NCBI GenBank assembly: GCA_022825895.1
Contig: JAJDVX010000030.1
Coordinates: 46,751 to 110,750 of the forward strand
DNA: 64,000 bases
Origin: Chloroflexota bacterium
GTDB lineage: Bacteria > Chloroflexota > UBA11872
Direction: 5' to 3'
Shown piece after piece: positions 59,410-64,000 of this stretch (positions are counted from its first letter, which is position 1; every line of letters begins with the position of its first letter). A model generated the notes under the pieces. The model searched no databases and was not told where the DNA came from. It worked only from the letters and a program-made list of their open reading frames with translations. Made by a program: the position numbers and the translations under genes.

Positions 59410-60462
59410 ATGTACGACGCCAACAAGCGCCGAGTGCCGGTTGATGTGCTGACGGCGTTCACGAGAGATCTGCTGGAGCGGCACGGGATGTCGCCGGAGC
59501 ACGCGGAGATCATGACCGCCAACCTGGTGGAAGCGGACATGCGGGGCGTGACCTCACACGGCCACTGGCTGCTGCGGCGCTATTCGGGCTGGCTGGACGA
59601 CGGGTACATGAACCCGCGGCCGAATGTTCGCGTCGTTCGCGAGACCGCCGCGACGGTGCTGGTGGATGGGGACTTCGGGCCGGGGCACGTGGCGGGCGCG
59701 CTGACGATGCGGGCGGTGATCGAGAAGGCGCGCGAGGCGGGCGCGGCGACCGGAATCACGCGCCGCAGCCGGCACTTCGGGGCGGCGGCGCACTTTGCCC
59801 TGATGGCGGTGCCGCACGACATGGTGGGATTCGCGACCACGAACGCGGGGCCGACGATGTTCGCCTTCGGGGGCCGTGAGCGGGTGGTGGGGAACAACCC
59901 GATTGCCTACGCCATTCCGGCCGGACGCGAGCGGCCGCTGGTGCTGGACATGGCGATGTCGATGTCGGCGAACAGCCGCATCGCCATCTTCGAGCGCCTT
60001 GGTCAGCAGATTCCGGAAGGCTGGGCGCTCGACAATCGCGGGTTACCCACAACCGATCCCAAGGCCTTCGCCGACAACGGAGCCGGCGCTCCGATTGGCG
60101 GACCGAAGGGCATTGGCCTGGCCCAGATCGTGGACGCGATGACTGGCGTTCTTTCCGGGTCCGCCTACGCGCAATCCGTGGGCCGGGCGGAGGGCGACGA
60201 AGGCGCCATCTCGCACATGTTCCAGGCCACGGACATTGCGGCGTTCATGCCGGTGGAGACGTTCAAGGCGCGCATGGACGCGCAGATCGAGGAGTTCCAC
60301 AACTCGGCCCCGGCGGAGGGCGTGCGCGAACTGGTCGTGGCGGGGGAGATGGAGTGGCGCGCCTACGACGAGGCAAAGACCCAGGGCGTAGCGTTGCTGG
60401 AACCGATCATCGCCGATTTGAACGAGGTGGCCGCCCAGAAAGGCGCGCCGACCCGGCTCTAG
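59410..60462 (+). CDS. Ldh-family (malate / L-sulfolactate / ureidoglycolate type) dehydrogenase
   Basis: A 350-residue NAD(P)-dependent dehydrogenase of the Ldh_2/AllD/YlbC family, a fold unrelated to classical lactate dehydrogenases. ATG 59410 is chosen because GGAGGA lies eight bases upstream; an earlier in-frame codon gives a charged non-conserved start. Family marks include S-H-G near residues 47-49 (essential His), R-S-R-H-F-G near 115 and F-G-G-R-E-R-V-V-G-N-N-P near 165. Members oxidise malate, sulfolactate, ureidoglycolate or sugar acids; the substrate is not clear here. It converges with ispH, 12 bases between the ends. Confidence 0.9.
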   Translation: MYDANKRRVPVDVLTAFTRDLLERHGMSPEHAEIMTANLVEADMRGVTSHGHWLLRRYSGWLDDGYMNPRPNVRVVRETAATVLVDGDFGPGHVAGALTMRAVIEKAREAGAATGITRRSRHFGAAAHFALMAVPHDMVGFATTNAGPTMFAFGGRERVVGNNPIAYAIPAGRERPLVLDMAMSMSANSRIAIFERLGQQIPEGWALDNRGLPTTDPKAFADNGAGAPIGGPKGIGLAQIVDAMTGVLSGSAYAQSVGRAEGDEGAISHMFQATDIAAFMPVETFKARMDAQIEEFHNSAPAEGVRELVVAGEMEWRAYDEAKTQGVALLEPIIADLNEVAAQKGAPTRL

Positions 60463-60474
60463 GCGCTCAGCGTC

Positions 60475-61362
60475 TCAGGCTACCGGGACGGGCTCGGTCT
60501 CCGGCTCGTAGGCCTCGATGAGTTCGATGACCTGGCGGGTGACGCGCGCCGGGGTGGACGCGCCGGCGGTGACGCCCACGCGCATGCCGGGCTTGAACCA
60601 GGACAGGTCGACCTCGTCCGCGCTGTCCACCAGGTACGCGGGGGTCTGCTTGACGTTGCGCACGACCTCGACGAGCCGGTGGGAGTTGGAGCTCCGGTCG
60701 CTGCCGACCACGACGACCAGATCGCAGACTTCCGCCGCTTTCACGGCGGCTTCCTGGCGGTCCTGGGTCGCCAGGCAGATGTCGTTGTGGACCTCGACAT
60801 GAGGGTATTTGGCGACGACGGCGTCGATCACGTCCTGCGTGTCCCAGATGCTGAGGGTGGTCTGGGTGGTAACGGCCAGACGGTCGTTCTCGAGATTCAA
60901 CCTGGCGACATCTTCCACCGTGCTGACCAGGTGCACGTGGCCGGGCGCTTCGCCAATGGCGCCGTCGGGTTCGGGGTGCCCCGGCTTGCCGACGTAGATG
61001 ATTTCGTAGCCGCGCGAAACCAGGTCGATGATGAGGTCGTGGGTGATGTAAACGTCGGAGCACGTGGCGTCGATGACCGTCAGACCCTTGTCAATCGCGC
61101 GCTGTTTGACTGCGGGCGAGACTCCGTGGGCGGTAAGGATGACGGTGCCGTGCTGGATCTGCTCCAGACCAGCCATGCGGTCGTCAAAGTCGACGAGTCG
61201 CACGCCGTTTTCCGCCAGTTCGTTGACCACATGGGCGTTGTGCACCAGGTAGCCCAGCATGTAGACGGGCCCCTGGTGCTGGGACCCGGCCTCGTTGGCG
61301 AGGCGAATCGCGTCGACCACACCGTGGCAGAAGCCGCGGGGCGTTATGCGTAAAACGTCCAT
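60475..61362 (-). CDS. ispH: 4-hydroxy-3-methylbut-2-enyl diphosphate reductase
   Basis: A 295-residue [4Fe-4S] enzyme that makes IPP and DMAPP at the end of the MEP isoprenoid pathway. The three Fe-S Cys are in G-F-C-H-G-V (residue 12), D-A-T-C-S-D-V (about 101) and N-D-I-C-L-A-T-Q-D-R-Q (about 197); the catalytic Glu region G-H-P-E is near 132 and T-A-G-A-S-T-P near 268. Length is normal. ATG 61362 is the natural start. This is a good housekeeping marker and shows that the organism uses the MEP route. Confidence 0.96.
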   Translation of the reverse strand: MDVLRITPRGFCHGVVDAIRLANEAGSQHQGPVYMLGYLVHNAHVVNELAENGVRLVDFDDRMAGLEQIQHGTVILTAHGVSPAVKQRAIDKGLTVIDATCSDVYITHDLIIDLVSRGYEIIYVGKPGHPEPDGAIGEAPGHVHLVSTVEDVARLNLENDRLAVTTQTTLSIWDTQDVIDAVVAKYPHVEVHNDICLATQDRQEAAVKAAEVCDLVVVVGSDRSSNSHRLVEVVRNVKQTPAYLVDSADEVDLSWFKPGMRVGVTAGASTPARVTRQVIELIEAYEPETEPVPVA

Positions 61363-61427
61363 GTATCGGTCAGACCGTCAACTGGCAACGCGGTCGCACC
61401 AAGAATTGCACAACGGGAAGCCTCGCG

Positions 61428-63461
61428 TTAGCCCTCGGCCAGCAATTGGCGCACGACCTCGGGCTCGGCGGTGGGCAGCTTGCAGACGAAGCCGTGGCAG
61501 ACATAGGCGGCGGCCTGGCCATCGAGCGTCTGGCGGTCATGGAGGAGCGGGACAGCAGCCTCGTGGCCGTCGCCGGTTGCAGCCACAACGGTACGTGGTC
61601 GATAGGTCTCGCGAACGACGCCGAGCAGATTGTCGCGTTCCGACCCATCGCCAACGACGGCGATGCCGGCGGGTTCGCCCACGAGAAAGTCGGCAGCGCT
61701 GAACCACTGGGCGAACGCGGTGGGGTAGCTGGCGGCGCCCGGGCCGACCGCGGCCAGCGCCCGCTCGGCGGCATCCAGGTACCGAGCCTCGCCAGTCAGC
61801 GCGTGCATGCGGCCCAACACCGTGACCGCCATCGAGCCGCCGGAGGGCGTGGCGTTGTCCTGGACGTTCTTAGGACGGGTGACGAGGGTCTCGTGGTCGT
61901 TGCTGGTGTCGAAAAAGCCGCCCTCGGGATCCCGGAAGTGCTGCAACATGGCGTCGGAGAGACCGGGCGCCGCGACGAACCAGCGCTCGTCGAAGGTGGT
62001 CTGGTAGAGCTCCAGCAGGCCTTCGGCCAGGCAGGCGTAGTCCTCCAGGTAGGCGTTGAAGCGGGCGCGGCCGTCCTTCCAGGTGCGCCAGAGGCGGTGG
62101 CCGTCGCGCCAGAGTTCCGTGCAGCAGAACTCGGCGGCGGCCGTGGCGGTTGCCTCGTAGTCATCGCGATCGAGGGCGCGGGCGGCCTCAGCGAAGGCCG
62201 CGATCATCAGGCCGTTCCAGGCGGTGATGATCTTGTCGTCAAGGCCCGGGCGGATTCGAGAGGCGCGGCGTTCGAAAAGGCGCGGCAGCGCACGGTCCGC
62301 GGCGGCCTGGATGTCGGGAGATTTCACATCGTGCTGGTACGCCAGCACGTCCAGGTCCTTGAGCCGGCGGAGGACGTTGACGCCTTCCCAATTGCCGCGA
62401 GCGGAGACGTCGTAGGTGTCGGCCACCAGGTCGGCGTCGTCGCCCAAGACGTCACGCACTTCGTCCATCGACCAGACGTAGAACTTGCCTTCTTCGCCTT
62501 CCGAGTCGGCATCCAGGGTGCTGAAGAAGCCGCCCTGGGGGTGCGTCATCTCGCGCACAACCCAGTCCAGCGTTTCTTCCACGACCCGGCGATGAGCCGG
62601 ATCGCCGCCAATCTGCCAGGCGTGCAGATACACGCGCGCAAGCTGGCTGTTGTCGTAGAGCATCTTCTCGAAGTGGGGCACATGCCAGGCGGCATCCACG
62701 CTGTAGCGATGGAAGCCGCCGCCCACGTGGTCGTAGATGCCGCCGCGGGCCATGCGGTGCAGGGCACGGTCGGCGATTTCCAGCAGCAGCCCCTCGCCGG
62801 TGGCCAGGTGGCGGCGCAAGAGGAACTCAATGGCCATGGCCTGCGGGAACTTGGGCGCTTGGCCCCAGCCGCCGTGGGTGCGGTCCTCGCTGCCGGCCAG
62901 GGCCTGCGAGGCGCGGCGCAGATCGTCGTCCGTGACCGGCGCGGCAGGGAGATCGAGACTGTCGGCGGCCTGGATCGCTTCAGTCAGGCGGCCCGCGCCC
63001 GACTCCAGCTCGTCGCGGCGGTTGATCCAGGCGTCGTTCACGGCCGTGAGAACCTGCCGGAACGAGGGCATCCCCTGGCGGGGCTCCGGCGGGAAGTAGG
63101 TGCCGCCGTGGAACGGCTTTCCCTCGGGGGTCATGAACACGGACATGGGCCAGCCGCCGTGGCGGGTGAGCAGCTGAACCGCGGACATGTAGATCTGGTC
63201 CACGTCGGGGCGCTCTTCACGGTCGACCTTGATCGAGACGAAGAGCTCATTGAGGACATCGGCGGTTTGCTGGTCCTCGAATGACTCGCGCTCCATCACG
63301 TGGCACCAGTGACAGGCGGCGTAGCCGACGCTGAGGAAGATGGGCTTTCCGCTGGCCCGCGACGCGGCGAAAGCCTCGTCGCCCCACGGATACCAGTCCA
63401 CCGGGTTGTGCTGGTGCTGGAGCAGGTAGGGGCTGGACTCGGCGGCGAGGCGGTTGGGCAT
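61428..63461 (-). CDS. DUF255/thioredoxin-domain protein (YyaL/SSP411 family)
   Basis: A 677-residue protein widely conserved from bacteria to animals. It starts [15 protein letters not shown], the family start, and the thioredoxin-like part has C-H-W-C-H-V-M near residues 48-54 with the redox Cys pair. The larger remainder folds as an (alpha/alpha)6 barrel like N-acylglucosamine epimerases, with G-G-T-Y-F-P-P-E and W-N-G-L-M in conserved places. A thiol redox role with unknown target is the general view. ATG 63461. It lies 65 bases before ispH on the same strand, possibly the same transcript. Confidence 0.93.
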   Translation of the reverse strand: MPNRLAAESSPYLLQHQHNPVDWYPWGDEAFAASRASGKPIFLSVGYAACHWCHVMERESFEDQQTADVLNELFVSIKVDREERPDVDQIYMSAVQLLTRHGGWPMSVFMTPEGKPFHGGTYFPPEPRQGMPSFRQVLTAVNDAWINRRDELESGAGRLTEAIQAADSLDLPAAPVTDDDLRRASQALAGSEDRTHGGWGQAPKFPQAMAIEFLLRRHLATGEGLLLEIADRALHRMARGGIYDHVGGGFHRYSVDAAWHVPHFEKMLYDNSQLARVYLHAWQIGGDPAHRRVVEETLDWVVREMTHPQGGFFSTLDADSEGEEGKFYVWSMDEVRDVLGDDADLVADTYDVSARGNWEGVNVLRRLKDLDVLAYQHDVKSPDIQAAADRALPRLFERRASRIRPGLDDKIITAWNGLMIAAFAEAARALDRDDYEATATAAAEFCCTELWRDGHRLWRTWKDGRARFNAYLEDYACLAEGLLELYQTTFDERWFVAAPGLSDAMLQHFRDPEGGFFDTSNDHETLVTRPKNVQDNATPSGGSMAVTVLGRMHALTGEARYLDAAERALAAVGPGAASYPTAFAQWFSAADFLVGEPAGIAVVGDGSERDNLLGVVRETYRPRTVVAATGDGHEAAVPLLHDRQTLDGQAAAYVCHGFVCKLPTAEPEVVRQLLAEG

Positions 63462-63559
63462 CAGGTGACGATCGGGTGGTGCGTCAAGTCTTCAATTGTG
63501 AGGGCCAGACACGCTGTCGCCAACGCTTGCCCGGGGCAGGACTGCTGGTAGACGCAAGA

Positions 63560-64000
63560 CTAGACCAGATCCAGCAACTGATCGCGCAGGCGCACGGTCT
63601 CGCTTAGCACGTCCTGGCCATCCAGCGACAGCCAGCCGACGTGCACGACCTCCAGCGCAATAATTCCGTTGTAGTCGGCGGATTTCAGGTCGCGCACGAT
63701 GCGGGCGAAGTCGATTTCGCCGTCGTCAAACCCCGTCTGCAACTTCCCAAGGGCCGCCTGGCGGGCGTGCCAGTGGGTGCCATGCGGGTGCATAACGGCT
63801 ATCTGCTCATAGGTCATGCCGTGGAACACGAAGTGGGAGTGATCCACGGTCAGGGACAGCCCCGGCACCTCGTCCAGCATGCGCAGGGCGAGTTCGGGGC
63901 TCCACGTGACGCTCTCAACGTGTGGCTCGATGCGCAGCTGAACCCCGCGCTCGGCTGCATGTTCTGCGAGCGGAACGAGCTGATCGCGGCCGCGCGCGAA
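63560..64000 (-). CDS. Sugar phosphate isomerase/epimerase family protein, cut by the right edge
   Basis: The frame is open to position 64000 and lacks a start, so the N-terminal part is outside the window; 146 residues are visible. They show the second half of a xylose-isomerase-like TIM barrel: R-I-E-P-H near the cut edge, T-V-D-H-S-H (metal-binding Asp/His), H-W-H-A-R-Q, and a Glu in A-L-E-V-V-H near the end. It is related in fold to 24026-24868 but clearly different in sequence. Substrate unknown. Confidence 0.8.
   Translation of the reverse strand, partial: FARGRDQLVPLAEHAAERGVQLRIEPHVESVTWSPELALRMLDEVPGLSLTVDHSHFVFHGMTYEQIAVMHPHGTHWHARQAALGKLQTGFDDGEIDFARIVRDLKSADYNGIIALEVVHVGWLSLDGQDVLSETVRLRDQLLDLV

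Noticed and set aside
61446..63284. 612-codon plus-strand frame opposite the DUF255 gene
   Set aside because: It is an antisense shadow; Val/Gly/Ala/His-rich without motifs, while the minus strand has the full YyaL signature.
1..64000. CRISPR array or prophage
   Set aside because: No regularly spaced direct repeats and no capsid, tail, terminase or integrase genes were found in the window.

Overview
The window is a high-GC, gene-dense bacterial chromosome segment with genes on both strands, many 1-4 base overlaps and frequent GTG/TTG starts. The best guess for the source is a free-living or host-associated member of the Chloroflexota (SAR202-, Caldilineae- or Dehalococcoidia-like lineages). 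Reasons are the abundance of Gfo/Idh/MocA oxidoreductases, short-chain and medium-chain dehydrogenases, hydantoinase/oxoprolinase genes and a sulfatase, and a surface-protein repeat of the type G-x-P-x-S ... QYF/QLF that I associate with Chloroflexota secreted proteins (genes at 29263-31383 and 56630-58873). There is no rRNA or other phylogenetic marker strong enough to go lower; gltX, ispH and the tRNA genes would serve for placement.

Layout. 1-2107: 3' part of an IS1595-type transposase whose stop overlaps the start of a beta-class DNA methyltransferase with a C-terminal Mrr-like nuclease domain. 2125-7493: an island of unrecognised membrane-anchored or secreted proteins, including a paralogous pair, with clear hairpin terminators; it contains an intact medium-chain dehydrogenase gene (3033-4019) and ends at a decayed fragment of a second copy of that gene (7605-7793). 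8157-16964: catabolic block with HyuB, HyuA and an Asp/Glu-racemase/maleate-isomerase-like protein in one overlapping minus-strand operon, then Gfo/Idh oxidoreductase plus cupin, an SDR and an MFS transporter. 17018-20805: aldose-epimerase-like DUF4432 protein, acyl-CoA thioesterase, deoxyribosyltransferase-like protein and sulfatase, nearly all overlapping. 21390-29056: Eis-like acetyltransferase with gltX, a sugar isomerase, a methyltransferase, an overlapping operon of Nudix hydrolase and two Gfo/Idh-type proteins, and a HAD hydrolase.

29263-34835 is accessory: a secreted trypsin-like protein without the catalytic histidine, one intact Phd/VapC toxin-antitoxin pair followed by two further antitoxin copies whose toxin partners survive only as fragments, and a compositionally distinct (AT-richer) 546-residue protein of no recognised family that ends in a HEPN-like R-N-x-A-V-H motif. 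The last is the best candidate here for an undescribed defence or stress nuclease.

34882-47381 holds another Gfo/Idh enzyme, a lipoprotein with FG-GAP/VCBS-like calcium loops, a single-gene formate dehydrogenase catalytic subunit, a large multi-pass membrane protein and an apolipoprotein N-acyltransferase homologue lacking the catalytic cysteine. 47613-48117 is a five-tRNA cluster (Tyr, Asp, two CAT, Leu). From the tRNA-Leu onward a tandem duplication is visible: tRNA-Leu plus an alkaline-phosphatase-superfamily membrane enzyme (48322-50586), then a decayed tRNA-Leu copy (51301-51387) plus a paralogous enzyme (51480-53726). 53907-58873 continues as a cell-surface module (small membrane protein, methyltransferase, alpha/beta hydrolase, Tat-exported glycosidase-like protein). 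The right end holds an Ldh-family dehydrogenase, ispH, a thioredoxin-domain DUF255 protein and the end of a sugar isomerase gene cut by the window edge.

I saw no CRISPR array, rRNA gene, phage structural genes or replication origin.
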